Source: Hamadaea sp013361475 (GTDB taxonomy: Bacteria; Actinomycetota; Actinomycetes; Mycobacteriales; Micromonosporaceae). From it: 64,000 nt of DNA. The notes under the pieces were generated by a model. That model was given only the letters and a program-made list of their open reading frames with translations. It was not told where the DNA came from and made no database searches. The translations under genes and the position numbers were made by a program. Below, piece after piece: positions 1 through 8,811 of the stretch. The stretch spans positions 558,001 to 622,000 of the forward strand of contig NZ_JBFAHM010000001.1 of the NCBI RefSeq assembly GCF_040654195.1. The letters run 5' to 3'. Each line of letters starts with the position of its first letter. Within the stretch, counting starts at the first letter, position 1.

Positions 1-17
1 TGATCGGGCCGGGGCAG

Positions 18-503
18 GTGATCCGCATGGGCGGGACCGCCCGGGTGTCGGTCGTCGTCGACGCCCCGTGGCGGGTGCACGCCCTCGACGCCGAGCTGCG
101 GCGAAGAGAGCTGGCCATGCAGTGGGAACCCTCCACCGTCGAGGGGCATTACGGCGTACGCACCTCGTATTCGGGGGTGCTCGCCCCGTTGTCGGCGCTC
201 TGGCTCCGGGGCGCCGTGAAGGCCCCGCCGTCGACGTTCCTGCTCGACGGCGTACGCCTGAGGCTGTGGTTCACGGCGGCGGGCACGGTCACGCCCGACT
301 CGCCGGAGTTGCTGCTCCGGCTCGGGGCCAACGACGAGCAGTGCTGGACGCCCGCGGCGCGGGCGCTGGCGGTGCTCGGCTTCCCGGTGGAGGCGGCCCG
401 GGGACCGGCCCTGCGGATCTCCGGCCGTCGCCGGATCCGGCGGTTCGCGGAGCTGATCGGCGAGCCGCTGCCGGTGGTTCCGCTCACAGCGTGGCCGGCC
501 TGA
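18..503 (+). CDS. Hypothetical protein upstream of topA, 5' end uncertain
   Basis: I do not recognise the family. The frame is open to the left edge, so the protein may begin outside the window; GTG at 18 or ATG at 27 are the internal start options. The 161-residue product has no membrane segment or signal peptide. It looks like a small soluble alpha/beta protein with a hydrophobic core (VSVVVDAPWRVHALDAEL near the start) and an Arg-rich patch near residue 140. Codon use is typical of real genes here, with G or C in nearly all third positions. It reads in the same direction as topA, about 200 bases upstream of that gene's start. Confidence 0.6.
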   Translation: MIRMGGTARVSVVVDAPWRVHALDAELRRRELAMQWEPSTVEGHYGVRTSYSGVLAPLSALWLRGAVKAPPSTFLLDGVRLRLWFTAAGTVTPDSPELLLRLGANDEQCWTPAARALAVLGFPVEAARGPALRISGRRRIRRFAELIGEPLPVVPLTAWPA

Positions 504-706
504 ATTCAGCGTTTCGATCATGCCCGGAGCGGCAAAATACATGATCAACGACGGCGCGCCCCCGAGACAGGTATCGTCTACGCGTCGATGGGGTGCGCAA
601 CCGGAGCATTCAGCCGAGCGTTACCTTGGACATCCGCGGGCAGACCGCCCCGCCCATGCAAGCGACAGTGACGCCGCCTGCGACCAAGCCACTGCGGAGA
701 GGTGCC

Positions 707-3505
707 GTGCCGACAGCCGCCAAGAACCGACTGGTCATCGTCGAGTCGCCGGCGAAGGCGAAGACGATCTCGGGCTACCTGGGCCCGGGATACGTCGTGG
801 AAGCCAGCCTGGGCCACATCCGGGATCTCCCGGCCGGGTCCAAGCAGCTGCCTGAGCGGTACAAGAAGGAGCCCTGGGCGTACCTGGGGGTCGACGTCGA
901 CCACGGCTTCACCCCTATATATATCGTCAACCCGGACCGGGCCAAGCACGTCACGAAGCTGAAGGCCCTGCTCAAGGACGCCGACGAGCTGTACCTCGCG
1001 ACAGACGAGGACCGTGAGGGCGAGGCGATCGCCTGGCACCTCGCGGAGACCCTGAAGCCGAAGGTGCCCGTCAAGCGGATGGTCTTCCACGAGATCACCC
1101 GGCCGGCGATCCAGGCTGCCGTGGCCAACCCCCGCGACATCGACAAGGACCTGGTCGACGCCCAGGAGACCCGGCGGATCGTCGACCGCCTCTACGGCTA
1201 CGACGTCTCCCAGGTGCTCTGGAAGAAGGTCGCCCGGGGGACGAGCGCGGGCCGGGTGCAGTCGGTCGCGACCCGGATCGTGGTCGAGCGGGAGCGCCAG
1301 CGGATGGCGTTCCGCTCCGCGACGTACTGGGACATCGTGGCTGAACTGGTCGCCACGGGTGGGACGTTCAACGCCACGCTGATCGCACTGGACGGCGACC
1401 GGATCGCCACCGGCAAGGACTTCGACCCGGCCACCGGCCGGGTCCGCGGCGGCGTCGTCCACCTCGACGAGCAGGCCGCCCGAGGGCTGGCCGCCCGGCT
1501 GGACGACCGTCCGTTCACGGTCACCCGGGTCGAGGAGAAGCCCTACCGGCGTAAGCCGTCCCCGCCGTTCATCACCTCGACGCTGCAGCAGGAGGCCGCC
1601 CGCAAGCTGCGGTTCTCGTCGGCGCAGACGATGCGTACGGCCCAGCGGCTGTACGAGAACGGCTACATCACCTATATGCGTACCGACTCGGTGAACCTCT
1701 CGGAGTCGGCGTTGACCGCGGCCCGCAGCCAGATCGCGGAGCTGTACGGTCCGGCCAGCGTGCCGCCGCAGGCGCGGCGCTACACGGGCAAGGTCAAGAA
1801 CGCGCAGGAGGCGCACGAGGCGATCCGGCCCGCCGGTGAGCACTTCCGTACGCCCGGCGACGTGGCCCGGGAGCTCTCGGTCGAGGAGTTCAAGCTCTAC
1901 GAGCTGATCTGGAAGCGGACGCTGGCCTCGCAGATGACCGACGCGATCGGCAGCTCGGTCAGCGCCCGCATCCGCGCGATCTCGACCTCGAACGAGGAGG
2001 CCGACTTCGCCGCGTCCGGGACGACCATCACCGAGCCCGGCTTCCTGCGCGTCTACGTCGAGTCCAGCGACGACGAGACCGAGGACGCCGAGGGGGACAG
2101 CAAGCTCCCGCCGCTGGTCAAGGACCAGAAGCTGACCGAGAAGTCGCTGACCCCGCTCGGCCACACCACCCAGCCGCCGGCCCGGTACACGGAGGCGTCG
2201 CTGGTCAAGGCGCTGGAGGAGCTGGGCATCGGCCGCCCGTCGACGTATTCCTCGATCATGCAGACGATCCAGGACCGCGGTTACGTCAACAAGCGGGGCC
2301 AGGCGCTGATCCCGAGCTTCCTGGCGTTCGCCGTGGTGGGGCTGCTGGAGCGGCACTACCCGCGGCTGGTGGACTACGGCTTCACCGCGGCCATGGAGGA
2401 CGAGCTGGACCAGATCGCCGAGGGCGACGCCTCCAGCCTCGAGTTCCTGACCTCGTTCTACTTCGGTGCACCGAGCGCCGCCGAGGGATCGGTCGCGCAC
2501 GCGGGCGGCCTGAAGCGGCTCGTGACCGAGCAGCTCGGCGAGATCGACGCCCGTGAGGTCAACTCGATCCCGCTGTTCACCGACGACCAGGGCCGGGACC
2601 TCGTGGTCCGGGTCGGTCGCTACGGCCCGTACATCCAGCGGGGCGGTGGCACCGCGGCGGACGTCGACCCCGACGCCGAGTCGGCGGCCGACGGCGACCG
2701 CGTCTCCATCCCGGAGGGCCTGGCCCCGGACGAGCTGACCCCGGAGAAGGTCGAGGAGCTGTTCCTCGGCGGGGGCGGCGAGCGCAAGCTCGGCGAGCAC
2801 CCGCAGACCGGCGAGCCAGTGGTGATCAAGTCCGGCCGGTTCGGCCCGTACGTCTCCTCCGGCGAGGTGAACTCGTCGCTGCTCAAGACGCAGTCGCCCG
2901 AGTCGCTGACCCTCGACCAGGCGGTGCAGCTGCTCAGCCTGCCCCGGTTGGTCGGCAACGACGAGAGCGGCGTGCCGATCTACGCCCGCAACGGCCGCTA
3001 TGGTCCCTACATCGAGCGGGAGAAGGACTCGCGGTCGCTGGAGAGCGAGGATCAGCTCTTCACGGTGACCCTGGAGCAGGCGCTCGCGCTGCTGGCCGCG
3101 CCGAAGACGCGGGGCCGCCGGGCCGCCGCGCCGCCGCTGCGGGAGATGGGCAACGATCCGCTGACCGAGAAGCCGCTGGTCATCAAGGACGGCCGGTTCG
3201 GCCCGTACGTCACCGACGGCGAGGTCAACGCCTCGCTGCGGCGCGGGCAGAGCCCGGAGAGCCTGACGCTCGAGCAGGCCTCGGAGATGCTGTCGGAGAA
3301 GCGGGCGAAGGGCCCGGCGCCCAAGAAGGCGGCGGCCAAGAAGGCCGCCCCGGAGGCGAAGAAGGCGGCGGCCAAGAAGACGACGACCGCCGCCAAGAAG
3401 ACCGCGGGCGCGACCAAGAAGACGGCGGCGGCGAAGAAGACGACCGGTGCGGCGAAGAAGGCGCCCGCGAAGAAGGCAACCTCGGCGAAGAAGACCGCTG
3501 AGTAG
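707..3505 (+). CDS. topA: DNA topoisomerase I (type IA)
   Basis: Relaxes negative supercoils by a transient 5'-phosphotyrosyl break. The 932-residue length matches actinobacterial TopA. An N-terminal Toprim domain (LVIVESPAKAKTI) carries the acidic metal motif TDEDREGEA near residue 100. The catalytic tyrosine is in GYITYMRTDS, about residue 323. Instead of Cys4 zinc fingers, the C-terminal half has repeated GRYGPY/GRFGPYV modules, as in mycobacterial TopA, and ends in a long Lys/Ala tail (KKAAAKK-type repeats, last ~60 residues) that binds DNA. GTG at 707 is chosen because an AGAGG ribosome site lies just upstream and homologues begin close to the VESPAKAKTI motif. Upstream in-frame ATGs would add an unlikely leader. 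Confidence 0.97.
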   Translation: MPTAAKNRLVIVESPAKAKTISGYLGPGYVVEASLGHIRDLPAGSKQLPERYKKEPWAYLGVDVDHGFTPIYIVNPDRAKHVTKLKALLKDADELYLATDEDREGEAIAWHLAETLKPKVPVKRMVFHEITRPAIQAAVANPRDIDKDLVDAQETRRIVDRLYGYDVSQVLWKKVARGTSAGRVQSVATRIVVERERQRMAFRSATYWDIVAELVATGGTFNATLIALDGDRIATGKDFDPATGRVRGGVVHLDEQAARGLAARLDDRPFTVTRVEEKPYRRKPSPPFITSTLQQEAARKLRFSSAQTMRTAQRLYENGYITYMRTDSVNLSESALTAARSQIAELYGPASVPPQARRYTGKVKNAQEAHEAIRPAGEHFRTPGDVARELSVEEFKLYELIWKRTLASQMTDAIGSSVSARIRAISTSNEEADFAASGTTITEPGFLRVYVESSDDETEDAEGDSKLPPLVKDQKLTEKSLTPLGHTTQPPARYTEASLVKALEELGIGRPSTYSSIMQTIQDRGYVNKRGQALIPSFLAFAVVGLLERHYPRLVDYGFTAAMEDELDQIAEGDASSLEFLTSFYFGAPSAAEGSVAHAGGLKRLVTEQLGEIDAREVNSIPLFTDDQGRDLVVRVGRYGPYIQRGGGTAADVDPDAESAADGDRVSIPEGLAPDELTPEKVEELFLGGGGERKLGEHPQTGEPVVIKSGRFGPYVSSGEVNSSLLKTQSPESLTLDQAVQLLSLPRLVGNDESGVPIYARNGRYGPYIEREKDSRSLESEDQLFTVTLEQALALLAAPKTRGRRAAAPPLREMGNDPLTEKPLVIKDGRFGPYVTDGEVNASLRRGQSPESLTLEQASEMLSEKRAKGPAPKKAAAKKAAPEAKKAAAKKTTTAAKKTAGATKKTAAAKKTTGAAKKAPAKKATSAKKTAE

Positions 3506-3608
3506 CAGAGACGTCACGCCGGGCGGCTCGTTGATCCGAGTGGCGTTACAGTTTCGGTCTCAGCGTCGCGGTCGTCAGGTCGCCGACGCCTTTGCGAAGG
3601 AGCGGCGA

Positions 3609-4241
3609 GTGACAACACCAGCCGTGACGACCCGTCCACTGCGGCGGGTACCGGTCCAGGGCCGCAGCGTGGCCCGGGTCCAGCGGATGCTCGACGCCTG
3701 CGCGGAGCTGGTCGACGAGGTCGGTTACGAGGGCCTGACCACCACCCTGCTCGCCGAGCGGGCCGGGGTGGCGATCGGCTCGGTCTACCAGTTCTTCCCG
3801 GACAAGCGCGCCATCGTGCAGGCGCTCACGCTGCGTAACGTCGAGGCGTACCTGGCCCGGCTGGCCGAGCGGATCCCCGCCGGTGAGCTGGCCGACTGGT
3901 GGGACGGCGTGGACGCGGCGATCGAGGAGTACATCACGCTGCACCGGACCGTCCCCGGCTTCCGGACGCTGCACTTCGGCGACGTGGTGGACGTGCACCT
4001 CATCGACGCCGAGCGGGACAACAACGAGGTCATCGCCGACCACCTGGCCGAGCTGCTGGTGGCGTACCACTCGGTGCCTGATCGGCCGCGCCTGCGGTTC
4101 GCCCTGGTCATCGCGGTCGAGGCGGCCGACGCTCTGATCAAGCTCGCGTTCCGTCGCCAGCCCGACGGCGACGACGCCGTGCTTGTCGAGGCCAAGGCGC
4201 TCGTCCGGGAGTACCTCCACCGTCACGTCGGCCAGTCCTGA
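3609..4241 (+). CDS. TetR/AcrR family transcriptional regulator
   Basis: A 210-residue one-component repressor-type regulator. The N-terminal helix-turn-helix is clear: LLAERAGVAIGSVYQFFPDK, where the YQFFPDK recognition-helix end is diagnostic of TetR proteins. The C-terminal ligand domain is helical and ends in conserved-looking AFRRQPDGDD. GTG at 3609 follows GGAGCGGCGA, and the reading frame upstream is Arg-rich noise that overlaps the end of topA. The ligand and targets are unknown. The next gene, 246 bases downstream, is a transporter-kinase fusion, but a family-1 palindrome separates the two, so co-regulation is uncertain. Confidence 0.85.
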   Translation: MTTPAVTTRPLRRVPVQGRSVARVQRMLDACAELVDEVGYEGLTTTLLAERAGVAIGSVYQFFPDKRAIVQALTLRNVEAYLARLAERIPAGELADWWDGVDAAIEEYITLHRTVPGFRTLHFGDVVDVHLIDAERDNNEVIADHLAELLVAYHSVPDRPRLRFALVIAVEAADALIKLAFRRQPDGDDAVLVEAKALVREYLHRHVGQS

Positions 4242-4276
4242 CTCGTCCGGCCGCGCTCAGCGCAGCCCGGATCCCA

Positions 4277-4340
4277 GCCGGATCACGGTTCGGGGTCGAA
4301 TCTCGGCCCAAGATTCGACCGACATCCCTGATCCCGCGCT
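4277..4340. repeat. Family-1 intergenic palindrome, copy A
   Basis: Imperfect stem-loop with the family core TCGAATCTCGG..AAGATTCGA and outer arms GGATCACGG/CCCTGATCC. It begins 36 bases after the tetR stop. It is the most diverged of the seven full copies. Confidence 0.8.
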
Positions 4341-4487
4341 GAACAGCAGGCCGTGCGGCATTCGGCGGCCGGGACAGGGATGCGCGCCGATGCCGAGATC
4401 CGGGTAACTTCAGGGTGCTCATTCTCGCGAGCGCTCGGCGCCGCACGACTAGAGTGATCTCAGGGCGCCCAGCGATGGGCAGGTGAG

Positions 4488-6761
4488 GTGGAGGCTGCCA
4501 TCGGGAACCGGTCGCGTGGGCGGGCTGACGCCGGCGGTTCGAAGGATCGCGGCACAGCCCCTGCCGCCCTGCCCGGCGACGTCTCCATTCTGAAGATCCG
4601 GCCGTTCCGGCGGCTGTGGATCGTCCTCGGGGTCGCCTCGCTCGGTGACTGGCTCGGTCTGCTGGCCACCGCGACCTTCGCCTCCGCGCAGGTGAGCGGC
4701 TCGGCCGCAAAGGGCCTGGCGTTCGGCTCCGTCATCGCCGTCCGGCTCCTGCCGGCGCTCGTCTTCGGGCCGCTAGCGGGTGTGCTCGCCGACCGGTTCG
4801 ACCGGCGCTACACGATGGCGATCTGCGACGTCCTGCGGTTCTTCCTGTTCGCCTCGATCCCGCTGGTGGCGCTGCAGAGCACGAACTCCACGGTGACCAT
4901 CGGCTGGGCGGCGGTCGCCACCTTCCTCATCGAGACGATCACCCTGATCTGGATCCCGGCCAAGGAGGCCGCGGTCCCGAACTTGATCCCGCGGGGCCGG
5001 CTCGAGGACGCCAATCAGCTCACGCTGATCACCACCTACGGCATTACGCCGGTGCTCGCGGCGCTCGGCCTGGCCGGGCTGAACCAGCTCTACCACTCGG
5101 TCACCGCGGGCGGCGTCGACCTGCCCGAGACCACGGCGTCCACCGTCGCGCTCTACTTCAACGCGCTGTCCCGTCTGGCCACGGCGGTCGTCGTCTTCTT
5201 CGGCATCCGGGAGATCAGCGGCCGGGACGGCCGGCACGAGGTTCCGCAGGAGAGCGCGCTGCGCCAGTTCCTCGACGGCTGGCGTTACATCGCGCGCTCA
5301 CCGCTGGTCCGGGGGCTCGTCCTGGGCATTCTCGGCGCGTTCGCCTGCGGCGGTCTTGTGATCGGCACCGCGCAGTTCTACGCCCGGTCGCTCAGCGGTG
5401 GCGATTCGACGTTCTACCTGCTCTTCGGCCTGATCTTCATCGGCCTCGGGGTCGGCATCGCGCTCGGCCCGCGGCTGATCGGCCAGCTGTCCCGGCGTCG
5501 CTGGTTCGGCCTCTCGATCATGCTCGCAGCCCTGTCCGTCGCCGCTCTGGCGCTCGCGCCACACCTCAGCGTCGCCGCCGTCGGCACCCTGCTCGTCGGC
5601 GCCGGGGCGGGCATGGCCTTCCTCTCCGGGACCACGCTGCTCGGCGGCGAGGTCGAGGACGAGGTGCGCGGCCGCGTCTTCGCCTTCGTCCAGACCTCCG
5701 TCCGGGTCGTGCTCATGCTCGCGATCGCGCTGTCCGGCGTACTGGTCGGGGCCGGCGGCTCGCCCGAGATCACGATCAAGGGCACGAGCGTGCCGATCTC
5801 GTCGACGCGCGTACTGCTCTTCATCGCGGGCATCTGCGGAACGCTGGCCGGCTACTGGGCGCTGCGGCAGATGGACGACAAGCCCGGCGTACCGCTGCTG
5901 CGCGACATCTGGGCGTCGATGCGGGGCCGTCCACTGGGCCTGGTCGGCGACACCGCGGTCAGCGGGATGTTCATCGTCTTCGAGGGCGGCGAGGGCGCGG
6001 GCAAGAGCACGCAGATCGAGCTGCTCGCCCAACACCTGCGTGACGAGGGCCGCGAGGTGCTCGTCACGCGCGAGCCCGGAGCCACGGCGGAGGGCGCGCG
6101 CATCCGCGAGCTGCTGCTGGAGACCCATTCGCCGGAGGGCGCATTGTCCGCGCTCGGCCCCCGGGCCGAGGCCCTGCTCTACGCGGCGGACCGCGCGCAT
6201 CATGTCGACTCAGTGGTACGCCCAGCGCTCGACCGGGGTGTGGTGGTCATCAGCGACCGCTACATCGACAGTTCGCTCGCCTATCAGGGCGCGGGGCGGA
6301 CGTTGGACTCGGACGAGGTCGCCTGGCTGTCGTCCTGGGCGACCGAGGGGCTCAAACCGGATCTCACCGTGCTGCTCGACATCGATCCCCGGATCGGGCT
6401 CGACCGGGTCGCCGAGCGGGGCGACGGCCACGACCGGCTGGAGAGCGAGGCGATCTCGTTCCACGACCGTGTCCGGTTCGCCTTCCTCGGCCTGGCCGAC
6501 GCCGAACCGGCCCGGTATCTCGTCGTGGACGCGACCCTGCCGGTCGACCGGGTCGGCGGCGCGGTGGCGGAGAAGGTCGACAGCATGCTGCCGCCGCTGC
6601 ACGAGGCGGACACGGTCTTCTCGCCGGGTCACGGTGTTCCGGAGCCGCCCACCTTTCGCTCCCCGGGACCGCTCGACCGGGCCGAGGTGACCGCCGAACT
6701 CGCGGCTCGCCGGGGAAGCGCTCGCGCTGAGCCGCCAGAAGTGCAGGCAGTGCGTCGATGA
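4488..6761 (+). CDS. tmk: MFS-type transporter fused to thymidylate kinase
   Basis: A 757-residue fusion. Residues ~35-460 form a 12-helix major-facilitator-like domain (GPLAGVLADRFDRR is the loop 2-3 motif). Residues ~490-700 are a dTMP kinase with the P-loop FEGGEGAGKST, the DRY of ISDRYIDSSLAYQG and an Arg/Asp-rich LID (RVAERGDGHDRLE). The kinase makes dTDP from dTMP for DNA synthesis. Streptomyces carries the same arrangement next to topA and holB. As this is the only tmk here and it precedes holB with an ATGA overlap, the kinase is probably the housekeeping enzyme. What the membrane half does is unknown. GTG 4488 follows AGGTGAG. Confidence 0.93.
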   Translation: MEAAIGNRSRGRADAGGSKDRGTAPAALPGDVSILKIRPFRRLWIVLGVASLGDWLGLLATATFASAQVSGSAAKGLAFGSVIAVRLLPALVFGPLAGVLADRFDRRYTMAICDVLRFFLFASIPLVALQSTNSTVTIGWAAVATFLIETITLIWIPAKEAAVPNLIPRGRLEDANQLTLITTYGITPVLAALGLAGLNQLYHSVTAGGVDLPETTASTVALYFNALSRLATAVVVFFGIREISGRDGRHEVPQESALRQFLDGWRYIARSPLVRGLVLGILGAFACGGLVIGTAQFYARSLSGGDSTFYLLFGLIFIGLGVGIALGPRLIGQLSRRRWFGLSIMLAALSVAALALAPHLSVAAVGTLLVGAGAGMAFLSGTTLLGGEVEDEVRGRVFAFVQTSVRVVLMLAIALSGVLVGAGGSPEITIKGTSVPISSTRVLLFIAGICGTLAGYWALRQMDDKPGVPLLRDIWASMRGRPLGLVGDTAVSGMFIVFEGGEGAGKSTQIELLAQHLRDEGREVLVTREPGATAEGARIRELLLETHSPEGALSALGPRAEALLYAADRAHHVDSVVRPALDRGVVVISDRYIDSSLAYQGAGRTLDSDEVAWLSSWATEGLKPDLTVLLDIDPRIGLDRVAERGDGHDRLESEAISFHDRVRFAFLGLADAEPARYLVVDATLPVDRVGGAVAEKVDSMLPPLHEADTVFSPGHGVPEPPTFRSPGPLDRAEVTAELAARRGSARAEPPEVQAVRR

Positions 6762-7954
6762 TCGCGTCGGTCTTCGACGACCTGGTCGGCCAGCCGGAGG
6801 CGGTCGAGACACTGCAGGCTGCGGCGGGGGCGGCCGAGCTGATCCTGCGCGGGCAGCCGTCGCCGCCTGGCGTGATGACGCATTCCTGGCTGTTCACCGG
6901 CCCGGCCGGCTCCGGCCGATCGACAGCGGCCCGCGCCTTCGCGGCGGCGCTGCAATGCGTACGCGGTGGGGTGGGCTGTGGTGAGTGCTCGGGCTGCCAC
7001 ACCGTCCTCGCCGGTACGCATTCCGACGTGCGGTTCGTCGTCCCCGACGGGCTGAGCATCCCGGTGGCGCAGATGCGTGAGCTTGTCCTGCGGGCGGCGA
7101 GCGCCCCGACGGCGGGCCGCTGGCAGGTTCTCGTCGTGGCCGACGCCGACCGGCTCACCGAGGCGGCGGGCAACGCCCTGCTCAAGGCGGTCGAGGAGCC
7201 TCCGGATCGGACGGTGTTCCTGCTCTGTGCGCCGTCGACGCATCCCGACGACATTTCCGTGACGATCCGGTCGCGGTGCCGGCTTGTGCCGCTGCGTCAA
7301 CCCGGGGCCGAGGCGGTGGCCGCCCTGCTCGCCCGGCGGGACGGCGTACCAGCTGATGTCGCGGCCTGGGCGGCGGCGGCCGCGCAGGGACATGTCGGCC
7401 GGGCGCGCCGGCTGGCCGCGGACTCGCACGCGCGGACCCGTCGCGACGCCGTGCTGGCGGTACCCCGGCAGCTGACCACGGTCGGCGCCTGTTTCGACGC
7501 CGCGGCCTCGCTGATCGAGGCAGCCGAGGCGGAGGCGGCGGACGCGGTGGCGGGCGTGGACGCGGCCGAGCGCAGCGCATTGGAGATGGCGCTGGGCGCG
7601 GGCGGGACGGGCAAGGGTGCGGCGGGCGCCGCTCGCGGCAGTGCCGGGCAGCTCAGGGAGCTGGAGAAGCGCCAGAAGTCGCGGGCGACCCGGGCGCAGC
7701 GGGACGCGCTGGACCGCGCGCTGATGGATCTCGCGGGGTTCTACCGCGATGTGCTGAACGCGCAGTTCGGCTCGGCGGTCGCGCCCATCCACACCGACGT
7801 CGACCAGGTCACCCGGGCGGCGGCGGCGAAGTGGCGACCGGAGTCGACCCTGCGCCGGCTCGAAGCCGTGCTGGCCTGTCGCGAGGCGATCGACACCAAC
7901 GTCAAGCCCAAGATCGCGGTCGAGGCGATGATGCTCGCGCTCTGGCGCGGCTGA
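6758..7954 (+). CDS. holB: DNA polymerase III delta' subunit
   Basis: Clamp-loader AAA+ subunit, 398 residues. Residues 48-56 are a P-loop relative (GPAGSGRST). A zinc module follows with Cys67, Cys74, Cys77 and Cys80 (CGECSGCH). The sensor-1 region and SRC motif are present (ALLKAVEEPP, then IRSRC). The tail after residue 260 has a low-complexity Ala/Gly/Glu linker and a helical C-terminal collar. ATG at 6758 overlaps the tmk-fusion stop as ATGA, so the two are co-translated, the same tmk-holB linkage as in Bacillus. ricT, part of the same ancestral neighbourhood, lies 3 kb further on. Confidence 0.95.
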   Translation: MIASVFDDLVGQPEAVETLQAAAGAAELILRGQPSPPGVMTHSWLFTGPAGSGRSTAARAFAAALQCVRGGVGCGECSGCHTVLAGTHSDVRFVVPDGLSIPVAQMRELVLRAASAPTAGRWQVLVVADADRLTEAAGNALLKAVEEPPDRTVFLLCAPSTHPDDISVTIRSRCRLVPLRQPGAEAVAALLARRDGVPADVAAWAAAAAQGHVGRARRLAADSHARTRRDAVLAVPRQLTTVGACFDAAASLIEAAEAEAADAVAGVDAAERSALEMALGAGGTGKGAAGAARGSAGQLRELEKRQKSRATRAQRDALDRALMDLAGFYRDVLNAQFGSAVAPIHTDVDQVTRAAAAKWRPESTLRRLEAVLACREAIDTNVKPKIAVEAMMLALWRG

Positions 7955-7982
7955 CTGTCCGGGCGCGGCGGCCGCTGAGGCG

Positions 7983-8042
7983 TTGGATCACGGATCCGGG
8001 TCGAATCTTGGACCGTGATTCGACCCGGATCCGTGATCTCGC
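7983..8042. repeat. Family-1 intergenic palindrome, copy B
   Basis: A perfect 22-bp stem (7986-8007 with 8017-8038) and a 9-base loop, starting about 30 bases after the holB stop. Changes relative to other copies (CACGGATCCGGG in place of CAGGGTTCCCGG) are matched on the opposite arm, so pairing is conserved. Confidence 0.9.
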
Positions 8043-8069
8043 TGTGCAGAGCACGTGGCGAGCATCTGG

Positions 8070-8120
8070 TTATCCACAGAGTTGTCCACAGGGACTGCCT
8101 CGTTATCCACAGGGACTACC
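8070..8120 (+). promoter_or_regulatory. Cluster of three DnaA boxes
   Basis: TTATCCACA (8070-8078), TTGTCCACA (8082-8090) and TTATCCACA (8103-8111) lie in the same orientation. The last two are part of a 21-bp tandem unit (GTTRTCCACAGGGACTRCC at 8081 and 8102). These match the bacterial and the actinomycete-preferred DnaA box exactly. No dnaA or dnaN is nearby, so this is not the chromosomal origin. Confidence 0.75.
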
Positions 8121-8139
8121 GGGGCTGTGGAAGCGCCGG

Positions 8140-8145
8140 TAGCCT
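8140..8145 (+). promoter_or_regulatory. -10 box TAGCCT of a leaderless gene
   Basis: TAGCCT is followed by exactly seven bases and then the GTG start at 8153, which has no ribosome site. This is the standard leaderless layout of actinobacteria. It lies just downstream of the DnaA boxes. Confidence 0.6.
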
Positions 8146-8152
8146 CGGCGAC

Positions 8153-8479
8153 GTGCGGGAGGTCGACGAGGCGTGGATCGAGGAGGCGGTCACTGCTTAC
8201 CGGCGGATCGAGGAGCGGCAGGCCGAGTTCCAGCGGTCGCTCTCGGCGATCGAGGTGAGCGTCCGCTCGCCCGACGGTCTCATCGAAGTGGTCGTGGCGG
8301 GTGAGGGAGGGGTGCGGAACGTGGCCGTCGTAGGTGCCCTTCGCAGTCAGACCGCGGCCGAGATCAACCGGTCGATCCAAGCCGCGCTCTTCGCCGCCAA
8401 AGACGCCGCCGATTGGGCGCGTCGCCGTCTCCATCAGGAGGTCTTCGGCGACTACCCGCGTCTGGGAGGTCCCTCATGA
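8153..8479 (+). CDS. YbaB/EbfC-like nucleoid-associated protein
   Basis: A 108-residue protein with a long N-terminal amphipathic helix (EEAVTAYRRIEERQAEFQRSL) followed by a beta-rich centre (VSVRSPDGLIEVVVAGEGGVRNVAV) and two C-terminal helices. This is the YbaB/EbfC layout, in which dimers bind DNA. In actinobacteria this family often sits beside WXG100/ESX-type genes, as it does here with the next two genes. ATG of the next gene overlaps its stop. GTG 8153 is chosen from the leaderless -10 box. It is not next to recR/dnaX, so it is probably a paralogue rather than the housekeeping YbaB. Confidence 0.75.
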   Translation: MREVDEAWIEEAVTAYRRIEERQAEFQRSLSAIEVSVRSPDGLIEVVVAGEGGVRNVAVVGALRSQTAAEINRSIQAALFAAKDAADWARRRLHQEVFGDYPRLGGPS

Positions 8480-8811
8480 GCGGCCTCGCCAAGCTGGCCG
8501 ACGCGCTGGAGCGCGCGGCCGAGCAGATCGCCGACATCCCGGCCGAGCTGGCCCGGCATGAGGTGACCCCGTTCAACGATCTGTCCGCGGCGCCCGGCCG
8601 GCTCGGCGACATCGGCCGGGACCTGCGGCGTCAGTGCGCCGACGCGTTCCAGAACCGCTACGACGAGACGACCGACGCCGCCCGCCGGCTCGACCGACTG
8701 GCCGAGGGCGTACGCGAGGCCGGGGCGCGTTATGCGACGGCTGAGGAGACCGTGCGCGACGACGCGCGCCGGGAGCAGACGTTCGGGGACCATCCGGACT
8801 GGGGCCTGTGA
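8476..8811 (+). CDS. Small helical WXG100-like protein
   Basis: A 111-residue, almost all-helical, charged protein without signal peptide or membrane segment. It starts with an ATGA overlap on the YbaB-like gene and ends at TGATG with the next one. Size, helical hairpin pattern (two long helices around FNDLSAAPG) and position are typical of WXG100-superfamily partners of type VII secretion, but the canonical W-x-G is missing; the turn reads SAAPGRLGDIG. Membership in the superfamily is therefore inferred from context. It could be an intracellular chaperone-like partner of the following protein. Confidence 0.6.
   Translation: MSGLAKLADALERAAEQIADIPAELARHEVTPFNDLSAAPGRLGDIGRDLRRQCADAFQNRYDETTDAARRLDRLAEGVREAGARYATAEETVRDDARREQTFGDHPDWGL

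Noticed and set aside
578..3517. 979-codon open frame antisense to topA
   Set aside because: Artefact of high GC: low-complexity Arg/Leu/Gly translation with no domain, entirely opposite a well-supported gene.
8070..8120. Chromosomal origin of replication
   Set aside because: DnaA boxes only; no AT-rich unwinding region and no dnaA, dnaN or gyrase genes nearby.
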